Assembly (NCBI GenBank): GCA_003141315.1
Contig: PLLP01000006.1
Span: 22,641 to 86,640 of the forward strand
Origin: Phycisphaerales bacterium
GTDB lineage: Bacteria > Planctomycetota > Phycisphaerae > Sedimentisphaerales > Anaerobacaceae
Length of the DNA: 64,000 bases
Direction: 5' to 3'
Below, piece by piece: positions 1-8,570 of the stretch. The position numbers and the translations under genes are program-made. The stretch's first letter is position 1; each line of letters begins with the position of its first letter. The notes beneath the pieces were generated by a model. That model searched no databases. It was not told where the DNA came from and worked only from the letters and a program-made list of their open reading frames with translations.

Positions 1-1407
1 CGGCGAATACATAGGGTCTGTAAAGGTGTTTTTATCTGCCCTCATCCCAAAGAAGTTTGTCCACTGGTCGCTAATCTTCCACTGCCATTCACCGAAGACC
101 GAAAAGGTATCGGTGGTCCATCTGGGCATGTAGTTTGCATCTGTAGAAGGATCTAAATCGCTGCCCACCCAGGGTATTCCTACACGAATCATACTCATAC
201 AGCCGGGATTGTATCTGCCAAACCAGTATCTATCCTCCGGATAGCCCAGACTGGGCAGTCCGAAAAACTCTCGGAGCCAGGAAGCGCCCAAGGCAAGAGA
301 ATGTTGCTCGTTCGGGGTCCACGTTGCCACTACCTTTGTCTGGTATTTATCTTCACGAGAACAAGTGACGCCTGAGCCGAAATAAAGCCCGATGTCCATC
401 AGATCGTAGCTGAAGGATGTGTCAATTTTGAATTTGTCGCTTACTTCGAAGCTATAGTTAGCTCCTGCCGTAATCTGCTGATAGCCATGCTCACTGTATC
501 TCTCATTCGGCGGGTACCCACCACTATGTATATATGGGTCATCTGCCCCCCAACTCATAGGTCTGTCAAACCTGGTACCGCCCCGTGTATAACGTGCCCA
601 TAATTCGAATGGGCCGTTCATATAATCTCCATAAAGTTTAATCTTTGGTATATCTCTATACCCCTGCTGGTCGGGGACATATCCCCAAGACCTACTCGGG
701 AAAACGGAATCCCACGGAGAATACTTTTCGTCAGAGCCGTAGTTTTTTGCGATACCCGTGTAAATATACATTCCGCTGCCATCCTTAAACTTTTTTCCTA
801 TTTTATATTCTGCGGAATAGTATTGTTCTATCTGGCCCGTCCTGAGGGTGACCTGCTGACCCTGAAACGTCTCGGCATTTTCAGTAATGATATTTACCAC
901 ACCTGCAAGGGCTCCGACGCCATAAAGGGCTGAGCCCGGGCCTCGGACAACATCAATATGATGAATGTCCGTGAGCATCGGCAGGTCTCGTTCGGAGATA
1001 GCGCCGTAATCGGTGTGTTCGTTCAGTTCCTTGCCGTTGAGAAGTATCAATATCTTATCAGACGTCCCAACCGAAGTAATACCGCGCATGCCGATAGACT
1101 GAAAATAACTCCCTGTCTGCTGAATCTGCAGGTTGGGAACATAGATATCCAAAAGCTCATCGAGGCTCCTTGCACCGCTTGCATTTATCTGCTCTCTGGT
1201 TATGGTTGTGACGGTCGAAGGCTGCAATCTGCGGGTGGTCTGTGTAAGAGCGGAGCTGCCCTGTATCTCGACCTTCATCAAATCTTCAAGCGACATATCG
1301 AACAGGTCGCCCTTAGGCGCTGCCTGCAGGTTAGAGACCGGCAGCAAACAAAATGCAATAAACAAAAGACCAAGTATCTGTTTTGACGAAAATTTTCTCT
1401 TTCTCAT
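1..1407 (-). CDS. TonB-dependent receptor, N-terminal part (cut by window edge)
   Basis: Outer-membrane receptor for energy-dependent uptake of an unidentified ligand. Reading leftward from the ATG at 1407 there is a signal peptide (MRKRKFSSKQILGLLF...), then a plug domain with the usual landmarks: LFDMSLEDLMKVEI, TTITREQI, SLDELLDIYVPNLQI and DVVRGPGSALYGVGALAGVVNIITEN. Beta-barrel sequence follows to the window edge, so about 469 residues are present and the C-terminal barrel is missing. The protein is a close paralogue of the receptor encoded at 1801-4026, and the DNA at positions 1-120 nearly repeats 2656-2775. The two genes are in tandem on the same strand. The ligand cannot be told from sequence; the plug resembles the vitamin B12/colicin receptor type. 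Confidence 0.9.
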   Translation of the reverse strand, partial: MRKRKFSSKQILGLLFIAFCLLPVSNLQAAPKGDLFDMSLEDLMKVEIQGSSALTQTTRRLQPSTVTTITREQINASGARSLDELLDIYVPNLQIQQTGSYFQSIGMRGITSVGTSDKILILLNGKELNEHTDYGAISERDLPMLTDIHHIDVVRGPGSALYGVGALAGVVNIITENAETFQGQQVTLRTGQIEQYYSAEYKIGKKFKDGSGMYIYTGIAKNYGSDEKYSPWDSVFPSRSWGYVPDQQGYRDIPKIKLYGDYMNGPFELWARYTRGGTRFDRPMSWGADDPYIHSGGYPPNERYSEHGYQQITAGANYSFEVSDKFKIDTSFSYDLMDIGLYFGSGVTCSREDKYQTKVVATWTPNEQHSLALGASWLREFFGLPSLGYPEDRYWFGRYNPGCMSMIRVGIPWVGSDLDPSTDANYMPRWTTDTFSVFGEWQWKISDQWTNFFGMRADKNTFTDPMYSP

Positions 1408-1640
1408 GGCTATCTTCCTAAATTACAGAATTTTTGTCTTCCCAGAAAAATCCCATCTACATTTATATAGGGACTCATCGGAATAATAAGGGGGCTATTT
1501 TAGAACTATAACAAAAAGTTACAGAGTATCGCAGCGGCAGCATAAGATAAGGATATTATAGGCCTATACGGCAAAAATGCGAAAGCGACATTTTGACAAA
1601 GATTATTACCGGACTCAGGTTTCGCGGAGGCTTAAGAAAT

Positions 1641-1675
1641 AAAAAAGGCGGCCCTTTTTATTATGAGCCGCCTTT
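1641..1675 (-). terminator. Rho-independent terminator of TonB receptor gene
   Basis: On the minus strand AAAGGCGGC pairs perfectly with GCCGCCTTT and is followed by a T run (the A run at 1641-1646 on the plus strand). It lies about 125 bases after the receptor stop codon at 1801. Confidence 0.75.
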
Positions 1676-1716
1676 ATATTCGAGACTCGTCCGCCACTGT
1701 GGCACGGCCATTGTTC

Positions 1717-1779
1717 GTGGCACGGGCATCTTGCCCGTGCTTATCATAGCCTACAACATGGGCTGGAAGCCCGTGCCAC
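1717..1779. repeat. Palindromic dispersed repeat (GGCACGGGC type)
   Basis: GTGGCACGGG at 1717-1726 pairs with CCCGTGCCAC at 1770-1779. Inside lie GCACGGGCA/TGCCCGTGC (1720-1740) and GGGCT-GGA-AGCCC. A further partial GGCACGGCCA unit sits just before, near 1701. This looks like a REP/MITE-like intergenic element rather than a regulatory site, but that is inference. Confidence 0.55.
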
Positions 1780-1800
1780 ACGGAACAGTCTTTACCGTTT

Positions 1801-4026
1801 TTAGAATGTATATTTGACAGTAAAGCCGAATGCCGGCGCCGAATCGCGTGCCGATGCATTGTTGTGATTAAACGTAATCAGGTTCTGGTTGAGGTCTTTG
1901 TCAAAGAAGCCCAGCAGATTGTAACCATCAAGCCTCAAATCGAGGTTTTTGTTGACGTTATAGGTAAGGCCGAGGCCAAGCAGCACATTGCCCCCAAAGA
2001 TAGACCGGTCAACTCTCGGAACCCCAGCCACAGCATTTCTAAACTTGTTATACCAGTCTGCGCCCGGGAAACCCCAGAGTATTCTCAATGAGCCGTCAAC
2101 AGAGATTTTTTCATCAACCTGTCTTCGTGCTATAACTTTTGTCTGATGGTCTGACCAGTAAGCCAGCTCGTTTCCATAATAAGTGTCATTTCCATAAGAT
2201 CCTGGTGCAGAGGTGAACATCTGGTCAAGATAATGAGTCCCATCAGGACTCATAACAGGATTAAATTTATACATTCTTGTGAAACTATGGGACAGGATAA
2301 CCTCGTTCTTCCCCTTCTTATATATACCTTCCAATTCAATGCCATAACTTCGCATTTCCCCGAGAGGCGTGCCGGCCTGAGCGCCCGGTTCCCAGGTATA
2401 TCCCTTTATACTCTGGTCGTTAACAAATAATGAGCCTGCCAGCCAGAGATTTTTCGTCTGCTGTCTTTCGTAGCGGAACTCATAAGCATATAAAACCTCA
2501 GGTTTTGTCTTTCCGCCGAGAGGAGCATTAGGATCCCACCAAGGATGCACTTTCGCCTTCACGTACATTTCAGAAGCAAAATTCAATCTTACAGCTCGCG
2601 AGAACATTAATTTGAAGGTATCTTTCTCCGTAGGCGTGAAAATAAGGGTATCACGCGGCGAATACATAGGGTCTGTAAAGGTATTTTTATCCGCCCTCAT
2701 CCCAAAGAAGTTTGTCCACTGGTCGCTAATCTTCCACTGCCATTCACCGAATACTGAAAAGGTATCCGTGGTCCATCTGGGCATACGGCTTAAGACTAAA
2801 CCGTTACCATCAATATTGGGAATACCTGCGAAAATCATACTCATGCAGCCGGGATTGTATGCGTCATTCTCGGTTTTGTCTCCGGGATAGCCCGGACTGC
2901 GCAATCCGAAAAACTCACGGAGCCATGAAGCGCCCAAGGCAAGAGAATGTTGCTCGTTCGGAGTCCATGTTGCCACCACCTTTGTTTGATATTTATCTTC
3001 ACGAGAGGCATTTGGACCTGAAGAGTAATAAAGCTCACTGTCAAAAATATCGTAGCTGAATGATGCGTCGATTTTCAGTTTCTCGTTCACTTCATAAGTA
3101 TATTTAGCTCCTGTCGTAAGCTGCTGATAACCCTGTTCGTGATATATTTCTGAAGGTGGTGTGGGCATTCCTACCCAGTGCATAGGTCTGTCGAATCTGG
3201 AACCACCCCGCGTATAACGTACCCATAATTCCCACGGGCCGTTGATATAATCTCCATAAAGTTTAATCTTGGGTATGTCTCTATATCCCTGCTGGTCATT
3301 AACATACCAGCCGTCTCTCGATGGGTAAGCCGACTGCATAGGTGCATAATCTTCACTTGCTCCAATATTTCTTGCGATACCCGTATAAATATACATTCCG
3401 CTGCCATCTTCGAATTTCTTACCAATCTTATATTCAGCGGAATCCATTTTCTCGTTCTGTACCGACCTCAGTGTCACCTGCTGGCCCTGAAACGTCTGGG
3501 CATTTTCGGTAATGATATTTATTACGCCGGCAAGTGCGCCTACGCCATAAAGAGCTGAGCCTGGCCCGCGGACAACGTCAATGTGATGAATATCCGTGAG
3601 CATCGGCAGGTCTCGTTCTGCGATAGCGCCGTAATTGGTGTGTTCGTTCAGCTCCTTTCCGTTGACGAGTATCAATATCTTATCAGCCGTAAGAGACGAA
3701 ATGCCGCGGATGCCAATACTCGGAAAACGGTACTGCGTGTTCTGAATCTGCAGATTTGGGACATAAATGTCCAGAAGCTCATCGAGGCTTCTTGCGCCTG
3801 AAGCCGCAATCTGCTCCCTGGTTATGGTCGTCACGGTCGAGGGCTGCAATTTGCGGGTCGTCTGCGTAAGAGCAGAACTGCCCTTTATCTCGACATTCAT
3901 CAGTTCCTCGATTGACATATCAAACAAGTCGTTTCGAGGTGATGCGTAAGCCGGCGCCGACATAAGCACAATTGTGGACAATAGTAATACGAGAAAAACC
4001 TTACCTGTATTTTTACACGTTTTCAT
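1801..4026 (-). CDS. TonB-dependent outer membrane receptor
   Basis: A complete 741-residue receptor. Residues 1-28 are a signal peptide (ending in SAPAYA). The plug domain spans roughly residues 35-175 and contains DLFDMSIEELMNVEIKG, TTITREQI, a long LDELLDIYVPNLQIQ segment and DVVRGPGSALYGVGALAGVI. The rest is a 22-strand-type beta-barrel rich in aromatic residues that ends in the terminal motif FGFTVKYTF, with a C-terminal Phe as expected for outer-membrane assembly. Length is typical of cobalamin/colicin-type receptors. It is the upstream member of a tandem pair with the partial receptor at 1-1407. No riboswitch was recognised in its leader. The substrate is unknown. Confidence 0.92.
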   Translation of the reverse strand: MKTCKNTGKVFLVLLLSTIVLMSAPAYASPRNDLFDMSIEELMNVEIKGSSALTQTTRKLQPSTVTTITREQIAASGARSLDELLDIYVPNLQIQNTQYRFPSIGIRGISSLTADKILILVNGKELNEHTNYGAIAERDLPMLTDIHHIDVVRGPGSALYGVGALAGVINIITENAQTFQGQQVTLRSVQNEKMDSAEYKIGKKFEDGSGMYIYTGIARNIGASEDYAPMQSAYPSRDGWYVNDQQGYRDIPKIKLYGDYINGPWELWVRYTRGGSRFDRPMHWVGMPTPPSEIYHEQGYQQLTTGAKYTYEVNEKLKIDASFSYDIFDSELYYSSGPNASREDKYQTKVVATWTPNEQHSLALGASWLREFFGLRSPGYPGDKTENDAYNPGCMSMIFAGIPNIDGNGLVLSRMPRWTTDTFSVFGEWQWKISDQWTNFFGMRADKNTFTDPMYSPRDTLIFTPTEKDTFKLMFSRAVRLNFASEMYVKAKVHPWWDPNAPLGGKTKPEVLYAYEFRYERQQTKNLWLAGSLFVNDQSIKGYTWEPGAQAGTPLGEMRSYGIELEGIYKKGKNEVILSHSFTRMYKFNPVMSPDGTHYLDQMFTSAPGSYGNDTYYGNELAYWSDHQTKVIARRQVDEKISVDGSLRILWGFPGADWYNKFRNAVAGVPRVDRSIFGGNVLLGLGLTYNVNKNLDLRLDGYNLLGFFDKDLNQNLITFNHNNASARDSAPAFGFTVKYTF

Positions 4027-4382
4027 TGTCTAAACTCCCTAATATGTACTTAAATTCTTTAGGTTAATACAGATACACTCTTCCCAGGGCATATCGGGCA
4101 AACGAGGACGGGCTATCAGCAATCTTTGAATAAAACGGGGTATCCACGGGTAGGTTTCAGCAAAGAATGGCATTATCGGACTTTATTTTGGTGTAATTTT
4201 GCGGGAAAAATTTTATGGGACTGCCGCAAAGCTGCCGGATGACGGCAATCTATTGATTAAGGCGCGAGAAAATTTACCCGTCGAAGAATGCGAAGCCGCT
4301 GGCTCCGCATTGCGGAAGAAATGTTAATTAGTCTATATTTTTGTATTTTAACCCGCGGGAAAGTATAATTGTGGATAGTTTT
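4027..4382. other. Divergent intergenic region, no gene seen
   Basis: It separates the minus-strand receptor from the plus-strand gene at 4383 and must carry both promoters. I looked for a cobalamin riboswitch ahead of the receptor and did not find one. No clear terminator or repeat is visible. Confidence 0.4.
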
Positions 4383-5282
4383 ATGGAACGGAAACGCAAA
4401 TATCGAAGGTTAATCAAATACGCTGGTCTTATCCTGCTGTGCTGCATCGTTTTGTGGGCTGCGGCGATGCTGTATAATAATGTATCCATGCAGAATAATA
4501 AGGCTTTTTCCGCTTCTTTGGATAAATCTATCAGCGAAGCAGCAGCCTGGATATCCGAAAGAGAAAGTGCGATTCTCAATACCCCTAATGTCGCCCTGCT
4601 GAAAATGCTCGACGAATGCGACAAGATGCACCCAACGCCGGAGTTTTCGGGAATGGTAAAGAAATTTATGTTAAAAGGAGCCCGCCCAAAATGCTGGAAG
4701 GCGTTGATAGACCCAAACTGGCCTGTGGACAAGATAGAACTTAACGAAACTATAAAACGGGAATATATTGATAACAAATGGATTCTTTACGCCCTGTCGC
4801 CGCAACAGGCTGACGTGACGCCTGAACAATTAGGATTGTTCAATTATGACGCCTGGAATGGGCGCCAGCTTACACATCAGCTTTGGGGCTTAATCCGTTT
4901 GCGAGAGCAGGCCGCTGACAAAACGAAACTCGATAAACTGATAGAGCATCTTTGCAGAAGATTGACAAATGAGCTTTATTTTAATGCTGCCGTCGTAGAT
5001 ATCTACATACAAAAAAATGCCTTTGTGCTGAGAGCGGGATACCCACAGAAGATTCACAGACGATGGATTGAGAGGGTTATCGAAAATCAGCGCAGCGACG
5101 GCGGGTGGAATGATAAATGGTTTATCTTTACCTCAAGCAGAAAACCCACCCTGGAACAAATGCAATCTGACCCTCACGCTACAATTCAGGCAATATGGCT
5201 TCTTTACCAGGCCAAATACAAATATCCCGAATACTTCGGCCTTGCCGACCGGAAAAATTCATCATCGACAAAACTTAAATGA
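4383..5282 (+). CDS. Membrane-anchored protein with toroid-like helical domain
   Basis: I do not recognise a named family. The N-terminus is basic (MERKRKYRRLIKY) and is followed by one membrane segment of about 20 residues (AGLILLCCIVLWAAAMLY). The remaining ~270 residues are mostly helical and probably face the periplasm. The part ending in the motif NQRSDGGWND resembles the repeat signature of alpha/alpha-toroid folds (prenyltransferase or squalene-cyclase-like, QxxDGGW). That similarity is weak and no catalytic residues can be assigned. The start was set at the ATG at 4383; in-frame GTG 4371 and TTG 4341 are alternatives. The gene overlaps the convergent fumarase gene by 8 bases at the stop. 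Confidence 0.7.
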   Translation: MERKRKYRRLIKYAGLILLCCIVLWAAAMLYNNVSMQNNKAFSASLDKSISEAAAWISERESAILNTPNVALLKMLDECDKMHPTPEFSGMVKKFMLKGARPKCWKALIDPNWPVDKIELNETIKREYIDNKWILYALSPQQADVTPEQLGLFNYDAWNGRQLTHQLWGLIRLREQAADKTKLDKLIEHLCRRLTNELYFNAAVVDIYIQKNAFVLRAGYPQKIHRRWIERVIENQRSDGGWNDKWFIFTSSRKPTLEQMQSDPHATIQAIWLLYQAKYKYPEYFGLADRKNSSSTKLK

Positions 5283-6138
5283 CGACGCTTTTATGCCGGT
5301 GGCTGTGGCACTCGATATTGACGGCGACGGGCAGCGAGGCTATATGGCAGGGGGCTGTTTCAATCAGGCAGGCAAGGGCGGTTGTGTCGCCGCCGAGACC
5401 CTGCGGGCCTATGCCAAGCGAATTGATTGCCGAGAGCAAATCTTTTTCCATTTCCGCATAAAACGGGTCGCTGTTTTTCTCATTCAAATTTCGCAGCAGG
5501 GCCTTTTTCGCCAGGAGGCAGCTCGTCTCGAAATTGCCGCCCAGCCCGACCCCAGCTATGAAAGGCGGACAGGCATCTGCGCCGGCGTTCTTTACAACAT
5601 CAACAATCCAGTCGATAACCTGCTTTCTGCCGGCGGTGGGGTTGAATATTTTGAACTGGCTTTTGTTTTCGCAGCCGCCGCCCTTGGCCATAACGGTGAG
5701 TTTCAATTTGTCGCCGCCGGTAATTGTGCAGTGAATAATGGCAGGGGTATTGGTGCCGGTATTTTTTCTTTTTTGCAGGGGTTCGGCTACGACGCTGTTT
5801 CGCAGGTATCCATCTTTATAGCCGGCTTTGACCCCGTCGTTAATAGCATCGTAAATGGTCCTGCCCGCCGAACCGGTCGATTTTATCAGGCATTCGCTTC
5901 CGATTTCCGCGAACACAACCGCAAGACCCGTATCCTGGCACAGTGGTATCTGCTCATCTGCGGCTATCCGGGCGTTTTCAATAAGCGATTTCAATATCTT
6001 CGCCGCACGCGAATTGCTTTCTTTCTTCGCGGCTTCCGTAAGGGCATCGAGAACATCGTGTGGCAGCTCATAACAGGCATCTATGCACAGCGACTTTACG
6101 GCCTCGACAATTTTTTGATAATCAATAGTTCTCGCCAT
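5275..6138 (-). CDS. Fumarate hydratase class I, alpha subunit
   Basis: Catalytic alpha half of an iron-sulfur hydro-lyase (fumarate to malate; TtdA/FumA N-terminal family). Length (287 residues) is typical of stand-alone alpha subunits of two-subunit enzymes. Motifs: LCQDTGLAVVF carries the first cluster cysteine, AKGGGCENKSQFKIFNP and CPPFIAGVGLGGNFE the second, GPQGLGGDTTAL lines the active site, and VNIECHSHRH near the C-terminus supplies the third. The beta subunit that completes the active site is not in this window, so it must be encoded elsewhere. The gene may be co-transcribed with the two minus-strand genes upstream (36-base gap). Tartrate dehydratase or mesaconase specificity cannot be excluded. 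Confidence 0.88.
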   Translation of the reverse strand: MARTIDYQKIVEAVKSLCIDACYELPHDVLDALTEAAKKESNSRAAKILKSLIENARIAADEQIPLCQDTGLAVVFAEIGSECLIKSTGSAGRTIYDAINDGVKAGYKDGYLRNSVVAEPLQKRKNTGTNTPAIIHCTITGGDKLKLTVMAKGGGCENKSQFKIFNPTAGRKQVIDWIVDVVKNAGADACPPFIAGVGLGGNFETSCLLAKKALLRNLNEKNSDPFYAEMEKDLLSAINSLGIGPQGLGGDTTALACLIETAPCHIASLPVAVNIECHSHRHKSVVI

Positions 6139-6173
6139 AGTTCGACAGACTCACTATAAAACTGTAAGAATGG

Positions 6174-8558
6174 TTATTCCTGCGACACTTTAATATCGAA
6201 ACTTTTATACATCGTATTATCGGCATCATCGCTTATTCTTAATGCGATGATATGCTCTCCGGTTTTCAAATCCTTAATCAAAATGGTGAAGTTCTCCCTT
6301 GTCGAATCATAAACCAAATCATCCGGCAGGCAGCCAATCCAGTCGCTGCTGCTGTCGATTGTATAGGAAACTTTTCCAATAATGCTTAACTGGTCAGCGA
6401 CTGTGAGCCTGATTGTCGCATCTTTTTTGTTTATCTTAATGTCGGATTTTTCGATAACAGGAGGCGTATTATCCACTATAACCGGCTCGCTTATCCTGCT
6501 GTCGGTAAGTTTGGTTGCTGGGGTGTTGCTTTTTTCATCGGAGGCCGTCACTCTTATTTCGTACCGGCCGTCCTCGACCGTTTTACCATCCCATTCGAAA
6601 GACGACGCCTCGACCTGGTCTTTTAATTCAATCCAGGTCCCTGTGCCAATTTTTTTGAAATCAATTTTATAAACTAACTTATCGCCGTTCTCATCAGCGG
6701 CCTTGTAATCGATTTTGAAAAATCCTTCTCTGCCGCCGGCCTCAATCCTGCTTACATTAACCGATTCGACTTTCGGGGCAAGATTCGGAACAGTCGCCGC
6801 CTCCGCGATTTCTCTTATGACGGGGCTTTGCGTGCCGTCATCGCATTTTAATGTAAGCTGATATTGACAAAATCTGCCGACAGGGCAGGACAGTTGAACC
6901 GGTTCCGTTATTTCTGCGGGTTCTGACCACGGCGAAAAGGCCGGGTCGTTGACGTCTTTGACGTTGCCGCTCCTGCAGGAAACTTTTACGCTGCATCCGG
7001 CGGGGATGTCGGCCTCAATTTGGAGCTTGCCCCAGTTTGCCGGCTGGCCCGCATCGATTAGATCCGAGCGGTAAGTGCCTTCTTTGGCAAAGGTTTTATT
7101 TAACTTTATAAGCTTCGCGGGATTTGCGGCGCCGATATAAATATCGTCGCCCGAAACCGCCACAGCCGTTATCTGCGAGGCCTGCTTATCCTCGAAAGAA
7201 ACCGACCTTTGTTCAGAATCGATATCGATAGAATACAACTGTGCCTCGTTGCCTGTCCCGACGAGAAGCGTTGCGGCCTGCTGCGACATACAGAAAAATA
7301 TGGCGTTCTCGCTGAACACATCCGTCACAAAACCTTCCGGCGTTATCTTGTAGATAACACTTGAGGCCGCAGGCTTTATCCCGCGGGGAACCACTACTGC
7401 GGGCTGCTGCGCCTTTTTCTCGTCGGTATCACCCTTGATGTTTGCTATCTGGAGTCTGCGTGCCGAGTCGCCGGTATTTTGCTCCGGGGGTTTCGGCTGA
7501 CCGCCGGCGGGTTCGGGCCTGCCCGCCATTTGTCCGCTCAATACGGACACTGCAAGTCGGCCAGGCTTACCCGCAACCTGTGCGGACGTTCCCGCGGCAT
7601 ATAAATCGCCCTTCTTTGTAATCAGCAGGCTTGTTATTTCCGGCTGGTCGCTGTCATATAATACTGATGCGCTGCCGGCTCGCGGGTTAATTTTATAGAC
7701 GAGTCCCCGCTCGTCGCTGCCGGCATAAATAAATCCGTCCCCGCCCGCCACCAGCGAGAGAATATTTTTATCCCGTGCATGGTAAATAACCTGTGGATTT
7801 TTGCAGAACGAATCAAGCCGATAGACTTTGCCTTTGGGACCGGTTGCGAGGTATATGTCGCCTTTTTTATCAACGGCAATCGCAAAGATATATTTGGCAT
7901 CGTTGGGTTCAAAAACAGTTTCCATCTTGTCGCCCTTGAGGCGCAGCAGCCGGCAATTCTTCCCGCTCACCGCCGCAATCAAATGGCCCGATATATCGAA
8001 ACCCATCGCATATATATGCTCATTTGTAAGATATACACTCGTTCCAGCCGCCGGGCTGTTTTTCTGCGGCGATAAACTGCAGGGTTCGTCTTCCGGCGAG
8101 GAGCCTTCCGCCGGCAAATCGGCTTTCAAATCATCCCTCGCGATTTCATCTTCAACGCGATGCTGCTTGAGCGAGGAATCTTCCGCCGGATAAATCTTTT
8201 TAAGTTTTCCCTCGCTGTAAGAATAAATGCCGCCGTTGGGGCTTGTGCCGAAATAAACCGCAGTGCCATTTACAGCAATGCAGTTTATCGACCACGGCTG
8301 GGAATTGGCATCGAATTTATCTACTAAAACTTCATTAGACAGTCCGAGCTGAATTGTCCCTTTGGAATTTATAACAACATTTGTGGTCTTGCCCTTTGCA
8401 AGCTGGGCGAGACTATCCTGCCTATAAATCTTCGTATTGACAGCCAGACAAAGGCCGGCAGACAGGCTTATTAAAATCATAACGGCAAAAAAGTAAGACA
8501 ACAATGCCGGCGAATACTTCAAATTTGTTTTCCGAAAAAACTTTTCTCTGGTTTTCAT
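6174..8558 (-). CDS. Secreted beta-propeller protein with C-terminal Ig/Fn3-like domains
   Basis: A 794-residue exported protein. A basic start (MKTREKFFRKTNLKYS) and a hydrophobic stretch at about residues 19-40 form a signal peptide or anchor. Residues ~70-500 hold repeated WD/NHL-like blades, such as GDIYLATGPKGKVYRLD, GFIYAGSDERGLVYKI and DIYIGAANPAKLIKL. They are interrupted by a Pro/Gly/Gln-rich insert (about residues 335-370). The C-terminal third has beta-sandwich segments such as YEIRVTASD and VIVDNTPPVIEKSD, typical of cadherin/Fn3-like domains. The gene starts 12 bases after the S55-like gene and is almost certainly in the same operon. Binding or scaffold function is inferred; no enzymatic motif is visible. 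Confidence 0.8.
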   Translation of the reverse strand: MKTREKFFRKTNLKYSPALLSYFFAVMILISLSAGLCLAVNTKIYRQDSLAQLAKGKTTNVVINSKGTIQLGLSNEVLVDKFDANSQPWSINCIAVNGTAVYFGTSPNGGIYSYSEGKLKKIYPAEDSSLKQHRVEDEIARDDLKADLPAEGSSPEDEPCSLSPQKNSPAAGTSVYLTNEHIYAMGFDISGHLIAAVSGKNCRLLRLKGDKMETVFEPNDAKYIFAIAVDKKGDIYLATGPKGKVYRLDSFCKNPQVIYHARDKNILSLVAGGDGFIYAGSDERGLVYKINPRAGSASVLYDSDQPEITSLLITKKGDLYAAGTSAQVAGKPGRLAVSVLSGQMAGRPEPAGGQPKPPEQNTGDSARRLQIANIKGDTDEKKAQQPAVVVPRGIKPAASSVIYKITPEGFVTDVFSENAIFFCMSQQAATLLVGTGNEAQLYSIDIDSEQRSVSFEDKQASQITAVAVSGDDIYIGAANPAKLIKLNKTFAKEGTYRSDLIDAGQPANWGKLQIEADIPAGCSVKVSCRSGNVKDVNDPAFSPWSEPAEITEPVQLSCPVGRFCQYQLTLKCDDGTQSPVIREIAEAATVPNLAPKVESVNVSRIEAGGREGFFKIDYKAADENGDKLVYKIDFKKIGTGTWIELKDQVEASSFEWDGKTVEDGRYEIRVTASDEKSNTPATKLTDSRISEPVIVDNTPPVIEKSDIKINKKDATIRLTVADQLSIIGKVSYTIDSSSDWIGCLPDDLVYDSTRENFTILIKDLKTGEHIIALRISDDADNTMYKSFDIKVSQE

Positions 8559-8570
8559 TCTTTTACCCTG

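Larger units (their letters stand above)
1408..1800. other. Intergenic stretch between tandem TonB receptors
   Basis: No gene is seen here; the short ORFs lack a plausible start and ribosome site. It holds the terminator of the receptor gene at 1801-4026 (1641-1675), a palindromic dispersed repeat (1717-1779), and the presumed promoter region of the partial receptor next to 1408. Confidence 0.6.

Noticed and set aside
1696..1740. A sigma-54 promoter, because TGGCACG occurs twice
   Set aside because: The spacing to a TTGC element is wrong and the words are arms of palindromes.
4027..4340. A cobalamin riboswitch in front of the TonB receptor
   Set aside because: Searched by eye on the minus strand; the B12-box and its surroundings were not found.
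5068..6159. A 363-residue plus-strand ORF opposite the fumarase gene
   Set aside because: It is the antisense shadow of a clear fumarase alpha gene and has no coherent domain.
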